DNA of 64,000 nucleotides from Vibrio agarivorans. GTDB taxonomy: Bacteria; Pseudomonadota; Gammaproteobacteria; Enterobacterales; Vibrionaceae. Below are positions 42,750-51,641 of this stretch, one piece after another. The stretch spans positions 2,018,241 through 2,082,240 of the forward strand of contig NZ_JAUFQF010000004.1 in NCBI RefSeq assembly GCF_030409635.1. The letters are read 5' to 3'. The notes under the pieces are model-generated. The model saw only the letters and a program-made list of their open reading frames with translations. It ran no database searches and was not told where the DNA came from. The translations under genes and the position numbers were made by a program. Position 1 is the stretch's first letter. Each line of letters opens with the position of its first letter.

Positions 42750-45700
42750 GTCTAATTTTCCTAATTTGTCACTGACATCGATTAAGCGTCCAGCGATGAT
42801 GTGAGTGACTTCTCCTTCTCGTTCTAATATTCCCTTTACCATTAATACCTTTGCGGTGAGATACGCCTGTTTTTGTGCTCTTGCAGTGGCTTTCCATACC
42901 ACCACATTGATGTTGCCCGTATCATCTTCAAGAGTGAAAAAAGTGACGCCACCAGCGGTGCCTGGTGATTGCTTGCCCGTGACAACACCAACTACGGTGA
43001 CGAGTGATTTATGTGGGCGTGTGATCAATTGGTTCATTCTGACAAAGCGCGGTAAAGCACGAGCTTTGTCGAGCAGTGTTATGGGGTGCTCACCGAGAGA
43101 GAGGCCAGTCACGGTGTAATCTTCTAATAAGTTTTCGACCTCAGAAGGGGCGCAAGGTTGCATGGTGTCGTTTTCGTTTAGTTCTGCAAATAAGGGAAGA
43201 TCAGAGAGGTTGTCCATCATTTGCCAGCGTGTTGCAAAACGATTGTGGGCGAAAGACTGCATTGCGTTGGCGGATGCCAGCGCATTAAGATCTTTCTGAT
43301 TGATTCCGATATGTTTGAGCTGGCCCGTATGTTGATAACCGACAGAGGGACGCTGCTTTATAACTTCAAGAGCGCCTTCATGGCTTAAGCCTTTAATGAT
43401 CCTCAAGCCAAGTCGAATCGAACCTCTAGGAGAGGAGTCGTCGAGATGATGATCGTAAGTGGATTGATTAACACAAGCGGGAAGCACGTTGATATTGTGG
43501 CGCTGTGCATCTTGGATAAGCTGTGAAGGGCTATAAAAACCCATCGGCAGACTGTTGAGCAGCGCGGTATAAAAGGCACTTGGGTAGTGATATTTCAACC
43601 AAGCAGAGCAATAAGCCAAAACAGCAAAGGACGCGGAATGACTTTCAGGAAAGCCATATTCACCAAAACCGCAAATTTGCTGGAAAAGTTGCTGAGCAAA
43701 GCTCTCTTCATAGCCACGGCCTTTCATGCCATCGATCAGCTTTTTCTCAAACTTGGCTAAATCCCCATTCTTTTTCCATGCAGCCATCGCACGGCGTAAT
43801 TTATCGGCTTCACCACCGCTAAAGCCCGCTGCGACCATGGCCAATTTTATTACCTGCTCTTGGAAAATTGGAACACCCATTGTGCGTGATAACACTTCTT
43901 TGACTTCTTCTGAAGGGTAAGTCACAGGCTCAAGACCATTACGCCTTTTTAGAAATGGATGCACCATGTCGCCTTGAATCGGTCCAGGCCTGACGATCGC
44001 AATCTGAATAACTAGGTCATAATAGGTTCGTGGTTTTAAGCGCGGCAACATACTCATTTGCGCGCGAGACTCTATTTGAAATACACCGACAGTATCAGCC
44101 CGTTGAATCATCTGATAAACATCAGAGTCATCTTTTCTACGGGTAATATCTGCAATAGAGAGGCGATGCCCGTAATGCTTTTCAATCAGTGAGAAGCATT
44201 TACGTATCGCTGTGAGCATGCCTAAGGCTAAAACATCGACTTTCAGCAATCCCAGGCTTTCTAAATCGTCTTTATCCCACTGAATCACGGTTCGCTCTTG
44301 CATTGCTGCGTTTTCGACGGGAACCAACTCATAAAGAGGGCCTGATGAAATGACAAAGCCGCCAACATGCTGCGAGAGGTGGCGAGGAAACCCAAGGATC
44401 TCATTGACCAACGCAATAAACTGCTCGCCTTTGAGTGTGCTTGGGTCTAACCCTAGCTGGACAATCTGGCTTTCCCACCCGGTTTGACGATCTCGTCGAT
44501 CAACATTTTTGATGAAATAGTCGAGTTGAGTTTCATTGATACCTAAGGCTTTGCCGACATCTCTTACTGCGCTTTTAAAGCGATAAGAGATCACGGTAGC
44601 GGCAAGGGCAGCACGTTCTCTGCCATATTTTTGATAGAGATATTGGATCACCTCTTCGCGGCGTTCATGCTCGAAATCAACATCAATATCAGGCGGCTCA
44701 TTACGCTCTTTACTGATAAAACGTTCAAACAGCACCGAGATTTGCCGAGGGTCAACAGAGGTAATTTCTAGGCAATAACAAACAACAGAGTTCGCCGCCG
44801 AGCCGCGCCCTTGATAGAGAATGCCTTGTTGCTTGGCAAACATCACCACATCATGAATAGTGAGAAAAAAGAAGGGGTAATGCAGCTCTTCAATCAGGTC
44901 GAGCTCTTTGTCTATCGTCGCTCGAATGCTCTCTGGAACGCCTTCAGGAAAGCGAATATGCTCGCCTTTATTGACTAAAACGCGTAGATGCTCCATCGCG
45001 GTATAGCCATCGGGTACAAGTTCACTCGGGTATTCATATTGCAAGTCACCGAGTTGAAACTCACATAAGTCGGCTATGTATTTTGTCTCAGCGAGCCATT
45101 CGGCTTTGAAAAGGCGCTGTAATTTTTCCTGGCTGCGCAGTGCTTGTTCACAGTTTGGCAATAGGTGATGGCCTAAAGATTCAATGCTAGTACTGTGTTT
45201 AATGGCCGTTAGGGTATGTTGTAGCGGTAAGCGATTAGCTGAGTGATAGAGTACTCCACCACAAGCGGTAATTGGAATTTGCCACTCTCGGCCTAACTGT
45301 TCGCAATAGTCGATATAGCACCCTTCGTCGCTTTTTAAGTGACGTTGTATCCCGAGCCATAAGCGCGTTGAGTGATGCTGATAAAGCCACTTAACCCAGT
45401 GGTTATCGCAACTTTTATTCTGTGGTAGCCATAAAATCAAGCAGTGACGGGCCGACATTAAGTCCCACTCTGAAAGCTCATAATGCCCTTTATCGGCGCG
45501 GCGGCGCGCATTGGTAATGATACGACATAGCTCGGCATAGGCTTGACGGTTAGGGCAGAGTAAGACGACTTGGCACTCATTATTGAGCCAAAAGAGACTC
45601 CCCACGATCTGTTTTACGTTCAGATTGTGCTGCTTAATCGCAGTGTGAGCGCGTACCACGCCGGCCACTGAGCACTCATCAGTAATGGCAATCGCATGAT

Positions 45701-45797
45701 AGCGCAGAAAATCAGCCTGAATAACGAGCTCTTCTGGGTGTGAAGCGCCGGTTAGAAAGGAGAAATTGCTTTGACAAAAAAGCTCAGAATAAGACAT
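42726..45797 (-). CDS. dnaE2: Error-prone DNA polymerase DnaE2
   Basis: A 1023-residue C-family polymerase for translesion synthesis after DNA damage. The N-terminal PHP domain starts YSELFCQSNFSFLTGASHPEELV, typical of DnaE2 rather than replicative DnaE1, and the protein is shorter by about 140 residues. The polymerase core has YQGRGSAANSVVCYCL, NEPPDIDVDFEHERREEV and the acidic residues of the palm. An OB-fold follows near the end (VTVVGVVTGKQSPGTAGGVTFFTLEDDTGN). It works with ImuA and ImuB, encoded just upstream in the same operon behind a LexA box. The gap to imuB is 15 bases. Confidence 0.96.
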   Translation of the reverse strand: MSYSELFCQSNFSFLTGASHPEELVIQADFLRYHAIAITDECSVAGVVRAHTAIKQHNLNVKQIVGSLFWLNNECQVVLLCPNRQAYAELCRIITNARRRADKGHYELSEWDLMSARHCLILWLPQNKSCDNHWVKWLYQHHSTRLWLGIQRHLKSDEGCYIDYCEQLGREWQIPITACGGVLYHSANRLPLQHTLTAIKHSTSIESLGHHLLPNCEQALRSQEKLQRLFKAEWLAETKYIADLCEFQLGDLQYEYPSELVPDGYTAMEHLRVLVNKGEHIRFPEGVPESIRATIDKELDLIEELHYPFFFLTIHDVVMFAKQQGILYQGRGSAANSVVCYCLEITSVDPRQISVLFERFISKERNEPPDIDVDFEHERREEVIQYLYQKYGRERAALAATVISYRFKSAVRDVGKALGINETQLDYFIKNVDRRDRQTGWESQIVQLGLDPSTLKGEQFIALVNEILGFPRHLSQHVGGFVISSGPLYELVPVENAAMQERTVIQWDKDDLESLGLLKVDVLALGMLTAIRKCFSLIEKHYGHRLSIADITRRKDDSDVYQMIQRADTVGVFQIESRAQMSMLPRLKPRTYYDLVIQIAIVRPGPIQGDMVHPFLKRRNGLEPVTYPSEEVKEVLSRTMGVPIFQEQVIKLAMVAAGFSGGEADKLRRAMAAWKKNGDLAKFEKKLIDGMKGRGYEESFAQQLFQQICGFGEYGFPESHSASFAVLAYCSAWLKYHYPSAFYTALLNSLPMGFYSPSQLIQDAQRHNINVLPACVNQSTYDHHLDDSSPRGSIRLGLRIIKGLSHEGALEVIKQRPSVGYQHTGQLKHIGINQKDLNALASANAMQSFAHNRFATRWQMMDNLSDLPLFAELNENDTMQPCAPSEVENLLEDYTVTGLSLGEHPITLLDKARALPRFVRMNQLITRPHKSLVTVVGVVTGKQSPGTAGGVTFFTLEDDTGNINVVVWKATARAQKQAYLTAKVLMVKGILEREGEVTHIIAGRLIDVSDKLGKLDSHSREFH

Positions 45798-45812
45798 AGA
45801 TCGACTCTGTGG

Positions 45813-47252
45813 CTAACTAAAGTAGCCATGTAAAAACCACAACTTTTGTTCAGTGCGAAATACCCATAGCCAAAGACCTTGTGGCGTTTGAGCGATGAAA
45901 TAATCACGCGTCACACTATCGCCATCCCACCATCCAGTCACAATGCGCTCCGGGCCGTGGATTAACTCAACGTGTTCGGTCAAGCGCTGTGGTGGTTGAA
46001 CAAGGCGAGTAGGACGTAAGCGCTGTATCTCGGAGGTGGGCAATGCTGCAATATCGCGGTCAGCATTAATATAGCGGGTCGATTTCTCGGGTCGATGGTC
46101 TGCGCTAGGGAGTGGGCGAGTGACGTTATGATTTCCCAGTTTTGCTTGTAGTAGCGCAATTAAATCGGCTTGATTTTGCCCACCTTTATCCCCTTCAAAA
46201 ATATCAATGTAGTTTTGATTGATTTGACTAACGCGAACCGCTTTTAAAGTGAGGTGATAGACCGCCGCATCAAGTTTGATCGACTCTAATGTAAGTGCGC
46301 AGAGTTTTAGCCACTTTTCATAGCGGTAGTCGCCACCGCCAGATGTAAAGGTGACGTTCTGCGGCGGGTTATCCCTTTGGTGTAGCGTTAAGATTAACTC
46401 ATACGCGACAAGATTACGCAGAGTTAAAAATGAATCTAATTGTTTGAGCAGCCGCGTTAGCGGTCGTTGCAGCCACTGAATATTTTCAACGTCATAGAGT
46501 AGCTCTAGGCTGCGCTCAAATTGCTCTTTAGGGTGAAAAAAACGCACGGGGTGAGAGAGCTGCCCTAGCAGACGCCCAACATAATTGACCAAATCAATAT
46601 TGAAACGACGTGCCACCTCTTTCAATGGCAACGCAAGTAGGCCTGCGAAGTCTTTAATTCCTACACGGTTTAACTGCTCAACGTGTTTAGTTTCGAGCTC
46701 ACTATAGTGCAGAGGTAAAGGAGAGAGCGTCGAAACAATAGTATCGCGACATTCACTCAATAGATTCGCCCCTTGCTTGGCGAGCAACATGGCAGAATAG
46801 GGAGAAAACCCGCAAGCAAATTGATAAGAGATCGCAAGGCTATCGAGATGCTTTTTTACTGCTTGCCAATAGCTTTCCAGCCCCTCATATAGGGTGAGCA
46901 TATTGGTGGCTTTGAGCAACAAACCATTGGGTGGATAGAGCACAATATCGGAAGTGATGAGGTATAACCATTGCGCGACTTCCTGTAATTTAACCTCTTC
47001 AGATAGAAGATCAAAAGGGTGCACGTTCAATTTCGGGCACAGCGCAGAGGCACTGCCTAGCCCCATTCCTACCTTCACACCATCGGCTAAAGCGGCATCG
47101 TTGGCTTGCACAATATTGTGATGACGAGTTTCAACCACAACTGTAGGATGTTCTTTTTCTTCACCTTGAACCTGCGCTTCATTCGCTTGATGGGTAAATA
47201 AGGCATCAAGTTGCAGACGAGGAAAATGCAAATAAATCCAAAGTACCATCAT
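45813..47252 (-). CDS. imuB: ImuB, Y-family polymerase-like mutasome protein
   Basis: A 479-residue member of the Y-family polymerase superfamily. The N-terminus, LWIYLHFPRLQLDAL, is the ImuB version of the first palm motif. The catalytic Asp of active Y-family enzymes is not seen there, which agrees with ImuB being an inactive adaptor. ALPLKEVARRFNIDLVNYVGRLLG matches the helix-hairpin region. TRPLPSADHRPEKS and the C-terminal GPERIVTGWWDGDSVTRDYFIAQ and GLWLWVFR are conserved ImuB segments. It tethers DnaE2 to the sliding clamp. The start follows the imuA stop directly. Confidence 0.94.
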   Translation of the reverse strand: MMVLWIYLHFPRLQLDALFTHQANEAQVQGEEKEHPTVVVETRHHNIVQANDAALADGVKVGMGLGSASALCPKLNVHPFDLLSEEVKLQEVAQWLYLITSDIVLYPPNGLLLKATNMLTLYEGLESYWQAVKKHLDSLAISYQFACGFSPYSAMLLAKQGANLLSECRDTIVSTLSPLPLHYSELETKHVEQLNRVGIKDFAGLLALPLKEVARRFNIDLVNYVGRLLGQLSHPVRFFHPKEQFERSLELLYDVENIQWLQRPLTRLLKQLDSFLTLRNLVAYELILTLHQRDNPPQNVTFTSGGGDYRYEKWLKLCALTLESIKLDAAVYHLTLKAVRVSQINQNYIDIFEGDKGGQNQADLIALLQAKLGNHNVTRPLPSADHRPEKSTRYINADRDIAALPTSEIQRLRPTRLVQPPQRLTEHVELIHGPERIVTGWWDGDSVTRDYFIAQTPQGLWLWVFRTEQKLWFLHGYFS

Positions 47253-47930
47253 TCACCCTTGCTTTTGGAGTGGGAAAGGGATGACCGTAGCAGCATGTTG
47301 TTTCGGTGCGAGTTGAGGCCAGTATTGGCGCAAGTCGAGGTCGAAAGACTGGCTAGGCCAACCGCCTTTTTGTTTGGTGATCGTGATGGTTAATCCATGA
47401 GCTTGTGCAGCCAAATTCATGCTTAAGTTAACGGGTAGTGAGAAGCTGCGTTGCTCTCGCTGAGTAAATAAAAATTGAATCGCATCACCTTGCTCAGCAG
47501 CAACCTGTAGGCGACGAGCATGATGAACTTCGAGTGACTCTTGCCACAGAAGAACATGGCTACAGGCACCGCTTTTTAAGCACTGCTCTGCTGCCCAAAG
47601 TTGAGATTTATCTTCAGGAGCATTTACCAGTAACAGTTGAGAGTGTGCGATCCCCATAGCAGTGAAAGACTCTAAACAGAATTGATCCGGCAAACCAATC
47701 AGAGCAATTAACCGACTGTCTTCGGAAAGGGCAAGATGAGGCTGTAATAAGCGCAACTCACCAATACCAAGAGGGCTTGAAAGCTCAATAACCCCATTTT
47801 TCGGGTAGCCGCCACCGAGCTGTTGATCAAGGTGATCAAAGCCCGTGCTGAGGCGATCAATTTTGCTCGGCTGCTGGCTGCCTTGCCATAGCCATTGCTT
47901 ATTTTTTAGATGAGAGATGAGTTCATGCAT
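47253..47930 (-). CDS. imuA: ImuA, RecA/SulA-like mutasome protein
   Basis: A 225-residue protein, first gene of the SOS mutasome operon. IDRLSTGFDHLDQQLGGGYPKNGVIEL is the RecA-like start. The Walker A region is reduced (SPLGIGELRLL), so ATP binding is uncertain. LLWQESLEVHHARRLQVAAEQGD matches ImuA/SulA-like proteins. The C-terminus carries GLTITITKQKGGWPSQSFDLDL. It cooperates with ImuB and DnaE2 in damage-induced mutagenesis. A perfect CTG-N10-CAG LexA box lies 10 bases upstream of the ATG. Confidence 0.92.
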   Translation of the reverse strand: MHELISHLKNKQWLWQGSQQPSKIDRLSTGFDHLDQQLGGGYPKNGVIELSSPLGIGELRLLQPHLALSEDSRLIALIGLPDQFCLESFTAMGIAHSQLLLVNAPEDKSQLWAAEQCLKSGACSHVLLWQESLEVHHARRLQVAAEQGDAIQFLFTQREQRSFSLPVNLSMNLAAQAHGLTITITKQKGGWPSQSFDLDLRQYWPQLAPKQHAATVIPFPLQKQG

Positions 47931-47940
47931 AATAAAATAC

Positions 47941-47956
47941 CTGTATATTTGTACAG
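47941..47956. promoter_or_regulatory. LexA (SOS) box upstream of imuA
   Basis: CTGTATATTTGTACAG has the CTG-N10-CAG LexA pattern with an AT-rich centre. It is positioned to block the imuA-imuB-dnaE2 promoter. Confidence 0.93.
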
Positions 47957-47995
47957 TATATTCAGTAATGCACAGACTGCAAGCGAACTCTATAG

Positions 47996-48022
47996 CGTTT
48001 TAGAGTAACCGCTTCTAAAACG
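47996..48022. repeat. Inverted repeat in the imuA upstream region
   Basis: CGTTTTAGA and TCTAAAACG pair perfectly across 9 bases. No T run follows. It lies about 40 bases behind the LexA box; function unclear. Confidence 0.45.
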
Positions 48023-48103
48023 TTCTATTAGAAAAGAAAATTATCGCTGTGAATATTAGCCAGACCTGAGGGTATTTATGAGGCAACCGTGATACAGGAC
48101 GTG

Positions 48104-49216
48104 CTAGTGAGTCTCAGCGGCATTTGCCTCTTTGTCAGAGGGCGCCGCCTCCTGGCTATTTGAAAGATGGTTGATGATATGATGCTCTTTTTCCGTTAGT
48201 TTTAAGTTTAGGTTAGCTTGGGTTTGTGGAATCGGTACAGAGCGACGAAACCAGTTATTCAATGCTCTAGTAATACTGTGTTTGACGGTCGAGCCGTCTT
48301 TTATGTTGATGAGTAAAGGCTTTGCAAGACCCTGTAGGTTAATGATGTTGTCAACCCCAAGAGTTTGTGCAATCTCATCTCGCAGTGGTAGCGTATCCTG
48401 CTCACCCATCTCACTGGCGATATAGAGCCAAATGTAGGCGACAGAGTTTTTTCTTCCCATCCATAATTTACCAGCGTAAAGCATCGCTTTCGTGCTGCCT
48501 TTTTCTGAGGCGCGCTCGAACCAGTATGCCGCGCGGAGAGTATCGGTTTCAGTACCTAAGCCTTCTAAATAATGAAAACCGACACGAATCATTCCTGTAG
48601 GGGAATTTAATCTCGCTGCAATCCTATTCCAGTGGATGGCTTTATCAATATCATATTGAGAGCTATCGCCCGATTGATACCAATGACCCAGAAAGAGTAT
48701 AGAGTCAATATGTTCTTGGGTTGCAGCGTGCTCAAGCCACTCTATCGCTTTATCAGGGTGGCTCATCATACTGTCTTCTCCGAGTAACATGACAGATGCG
48801 TTATAGAACGCATCTAAATCGCCACTGATCCCTTTGCTAACTTGGCTCCAAAAGCGAAGCTTATCTTTAAGGACAAGGTTATCGGGGTGTAATTGACAGA
48901 TGCTGATAATGGCCTTGATAGCGGATGTGCTATTGAGAAAGCCTGCTTTTTCATACCATTTAAGAGCATCGACATAGTTGTTTCTTTTTTCAGCCTCTTT
49001 GGCTGCATAAAAGATACTCGGAATATGCCCAAACTCGGCTTTTGCTAAGCGCTCTTGCTTCTCTTGCTCTAACGATTTAGCAAGCACTTGTTTATAAAGC
49101 CTATCTTTGTCTCTTTTTTCTCTCTCAAGACGAGCTTTGCGAAGGGATAAAGAATAAACCCAAACAAACATGGAGATCAGTGTTAGGGCGAGTAACCCGA
49201 TGGTAGTTTCAATCAT
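48104..49216 (-). CDS. Membrane-anchored Sel1-like repeat protein
   Basis: A 370-residue protein with one N-terminal membrane helix (about residues 4-24: TTIGLLALTLISMFVWVYSL), a charged coiled segment (25-65), and helical Sel1/TPR-like repeats from about 70 to 290. Examples are NNYVDALKWYEKAGFLNS, PDKAIEWLEHAATQEH, IDKAIHWNRIAARLNSPTG, and TLRAAYWFERASEKGSTKA. The C-terminal 80 residues are polar. Sel1-repeat proteins usually scaffold signalling or envelope complexes; no partner can be named. It is the last of the minus-strand genes following the regulator cluster. Confidence 0.82.
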   Translation of the reverse strand: MIETTIGLLALTLISMFVWVYSLSLRKARLEREKRDKDRLYKQVLAKSLEQEKQERLAKAEFGHIPSIFYAAKEAEKRNNYVDALKWYEKAGFLNSTSAIKAIISICQLHPDNLVLKDKLRFWSQVSKGISGDLDAFYNASVMLLGEDSMMSHPDKAIEWLEHAATQEHIDSILFLGHWYQSGDSSQYDIDKAIHWNRIAARLNSPTGMIRVGFHYLEGLGTETDTLRAAYWFERASEKGSTKAMLYAGKLWMGRKNSVAYIWLYIASEMGEQDTLPLRDEIAQTLGVDNIINLQGLAKPLLINIKDGSTVKHSITRALNNWFRRSVPIPQTQANLNLKLTEKEHHIINHLSNSQEAAPSDKEANAAETH

Positions 49217-49244
49217 TAACGGTGTCTATAGTCTGCTGTGTTCT

Positions 49245-49275
49245 GAAAAGCGAGAGGGGTAGAACGCTCCCCTCA
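49245..49275 (-). terminator. Terminator-like hairpin after the 85-residue unknown gene
   Basis: GAGGGG and CCCCTC pair around a 9-base loop, followed on the minus strand by TCGCTTTTC. It lies between the 85-codon gene and the Sel1-repeat gene, close to the start of the latter. Confidence 0.6.
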
Positions 49276-49279
49276 AACA

Positions 49280-49537
49280 TTATTGGAATGTTGGCTGAAT
49301 TAGATTTTCTTTGTTTATCCGTGAATTAAGTTTGGCTTTACATTCATCAAGCAACCAATAGTCCACAGCCTTGCGCATAGCGAGTACATCACCACTGTGA
49401 AGGGACGTTTCTCCACGTTCAAATGAGTTCAGTATTTGCTTCATATAAAAAATGAGTGCTTTAACAGCAAATGGCGTCCCATGCTTTTGCTCATAAGCGA
49501 GCTCTTGTAGCAGAGCTTGTACAGATTCTTGGTCCAT
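49280..49537 (-). CDS. Conserved-looking 85-residue protein, unknown
   Basis: A small soluble, mostly helical protein (MDQESVQALLQELAYEQKHG, then ALIFYMKQILNSFERGE and MRKAVDYWLLDECKAKLNSR). AAAGGC precedes the ATG. It is flanked by the Crp/Fnr-type regulator gene upstream (182-base gap) and a hairpin downstream. I do not recognise the family and see no motif that suggests a function. Coding is supported by the ribosome-binding site and balanced composition. Confidence 0.65.
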   Translation of the reverse strand: MDQESVQALLQELAYEQKHGTPFAVKALIFYMKQILNSFERGETSLHSGDVLAMRKAVDYWLLDECKAKLNSRINKENLIQPTFQ

Positions 49538-49719
49538 TGCCTTTACCGAGCTGTGAAAATTCGAACAATATTAACGATCGCGTTTCTCTAGCTCTGTTCT
49601 TTTAGGAACACTTTTGTCAATCTGGTCAGGCTCTCCAACGCACCCAACTATAAACAATAGAAGGGCTTTGATTTGTGAGATGGTTGGAGTGTCTTGAGTG
49701 TCGTAAACGTCGGCCGTGT

Positions 49720-50430
49720 TTATATACTATTCTCTCTGCCTAGAGAAATACGAGGTGGTAAATAAGCCGCAAGCTGAGTCGTGTCTTCAATATAAATTCG
49801 CCCCCGAGCCTGGCTTATCAAACCATCATGTTTGAATTTTTTAAGGACCTCATTCACTCTAGGTCTGGATAGGCCAGTCATAATTGCTAGTTGATCCTGA
49901 GAGAGTAACAAAAGAGGCTTAGCGCCGAGGACTGTCGAGGTTTGTAGTGCTAGTTCATGCAATAAATACGCGACACGAACATCTCTCACATGTTGTGAAA
50001 TATGTTGGGCTTGCAACCATTGTTGGTTCATTGGTCTTTTATAATGGTGTAAAAGCTTATAACACTCGTGGTGTTGTTCGCAGATTGTCAGCAACTGCTC
50101 TTCACGAAACCAAAGGTATTTCAAAGGCTCTACTTCTTCGATAAAGCCGCCCATCTGCAGTGCTGCGATGAGCATTTCACTATCAATCCATACCCCTTTG
50201 CTTAATATGACGGAGTTTTGTGTTTGAACTCGATCACTATCGAAACAAATTGAGATAACGCCTTCACTAATATATGCGATGCCTCGTTGATTATTATCAT
50301 ACGTTTTTGCTATGACATTCGTGGCAAACTGCGTCAGCGTGGCGGCGTTTTTTAGTGGCGTTGATATTGCTAACAGCTTTTGCTGCAAGGTGTGTGATAA
50401 TTCACATGGCCAAGAGATTGCATAACTCAT
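49720..50430 (-). CDS. Crp/Fnr-family transcriptional regulator
   Basis: A 236-residue protein. Residues about 30-140 form a cyclic-nucleotide-binding-like sensor domain (RGIAYISEGVISICFD), without the conserved cAMP-binding Arg-Ser pair or Fnr cysteine cluster that I can see. The C-terminal winged helix is clear: LLSQDQLAIMTGLSRPRVNEV followed by LKKFKHDGLISQARGRIYIED. The ligand is therefore unknown. The gene starts 9 bases after the REC-EAL gene, so it is in the same operon and probably part of the same signalling output. Confidence 0.88.
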   Translation of the reverse strand: MSYAISWPCELSHTLQQKLLAISTPLKNAATLTQFATNVIAKTYDNNQRGIAYISEGVISICFDSDRVQTQNSVILSKGVWIDSEMLIAALQMGGFIEEVEPLKYLWFREEQLLTICEQHHECYKLLHHYKRPMNQQWLQAQHISQHVRDVRVAYLLHELALQTSTVLGAKPLLLLSQDQLAIMTGLSRPRVNEVLKKFKHDGLISQARGRIYIEDTTQLAAYLPPRISLGRENSI

Positions 50431-50439
50431 GACTCTACC

Positions 50440-51639
50440 TCAAAGGTGGGGAGCAAAGTTTTTTGTAAGCAGAGCTTCTAGCTGCTCACCAGGAATAGGC
50501 TTAGAAAAAAGAAACCCTTGTAGGACATCGCATCCCATTTGCTGTAAAGCTAAAGCTTGCTGTTTACTTTCAACCCCCTCTGCAACAACGGTCAATCCCA
50601 GTTTTTTAGCTAATGACACGATAAACTCAATCGTGGCCATGTGGCTGTTGCTAGTCAGCATTTCATTAATAAAGAAGCGATCAATTTTTAGTTCATTAAA
50701 AGGACTTGATAGCAACTGAGCAAGTGATGAGTAACCAATACCAAAGTCATCAATAGAGATGTTAACACCACTCAATCGAAGGCGTGAGGTGTGCTCAATT
50801 AAAAGGTTTAGATTTGAGGCAACTTCGGTTTCTGTTACTTCCAAGGTGATAAAGTGTCCGGGCAGGCTGAACTCTTCGAGTAAGCCAACGACACGGTCTG
50901 CAAAGTTAGCTTGCATCAAATCACTCGGAGCAGCATTGACAGACATGGCAACAGAAAAGCCCTTGTTGTGCCACTGTTTTAACTGGCTGAATGATTGCCT
51001 GAGCATTGTGCTACAGAGTAAATAATTGAGACCGAACTCAGAAATCGCGGGTAGAAAGCGATCAGGGGTTAGGATCCCTTCGGTCGGGTGATGCCAGCGA
51101 GCAAGCGCTTCAATACCGACAATGCCACCAGATTTTGCATCGAACTGAGGTTGATAAAAAGGGCTGATCTCTTTGTTAATGAGTGCAAGTTGGAGTTCAT
51201 CTTCTTCTAGTATCAGAGCCGTCGGAATATCTTTATTGTGAGAAACGACATTGACTTGCTCAAGCTGCTGTAAAACTCGAACAATATCTTGTTTCGAAAT
51301 GGGTTTATTAAGCTTAGTGCAGTGTTTTAAGCCTTGATTAGACGCCATATGGACAACGGCATTGAGAATGTCACTATCAGTACTACTAATGAAAACAAGT
51401 TTGGTATCAATGGATAGATTGACAAGCTGCTGCGCAAATTGAACGCCATCCATATTGGGCATTTTAAGATCGCAGAAAATTAAATCAGGGTTGAATTGAG
51501 TGGCAAGCTCTAATCCTTCAAGACCATTTTCAGCAATGTGAATCTTAGCGTCAGTGAGTGACTCTAGCGCACGTTGTAACAAACGACGCTGTAGTCTTTC
51601 ATCTTCGATAATGAGGATATTCTGATAAACACTGTTCAT
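50440..51639 (-). CDS. REC-EAL response regulator, c-di-GMP phosphodiesterase (VieA-like)
   Basis: A 399-residue protein. The receiver domain (1-125) has LIIEDERLQRR and acceptor Asp57 in DLIFCDLKMPNMDG. The EAL domain (about 150-395) carries the catalytic motif EAL at 177-179 (VGIEALARW), plus ITLEVTETEV, SIDDFGIGYSSL, LKIDRFF, VVAEGVESKQQ and GCDVLQGFLFSKPI. It appears catalytically complete and should degrade c-di-GMP. V. cholerae VieA has REC-EAL-HTH, whereas here the HTH is absent and a separate DNA-binding gene follows. It is 2 bases downstream of the REC-TPR gene. Confidence 0.93.
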   Translation of the reverse strand: MNSVYQNILIIEDERLQRRLLQRALESLTDAKIHIAENGLEGLELATQFNPDLIFCDLKMPNMDGVQFAQQLVNLSIDTKLVFISSTDSDILNAVVHMASNQGLKHCTKLNKPISKQDIVRVLQQLEQVNVVSHNKDIPTALILEEDELQLALINKEISPFYQPQFDAKSGGIVGIEALARWHHPTEGILTPDRFLPAISEFGLNYLLCSTMLRQSFSQLKQWHNKGFSVAMSVNAAPSDLMQANFADRVVGLLEEFSLPGHFITLEVTETEVASNLNLLIEHTSRLRLSGVNISIDDFGIGYSSLAQLLSSPFNELKIDRFFINEMLTSNSHMATIEFIVSLAKKLGLTVVAEGVESKQQALALQQMGCDVLQGFLFSKPIPGEQLEALLTKNFAPHL

Positions 51640-51641
51640 GG

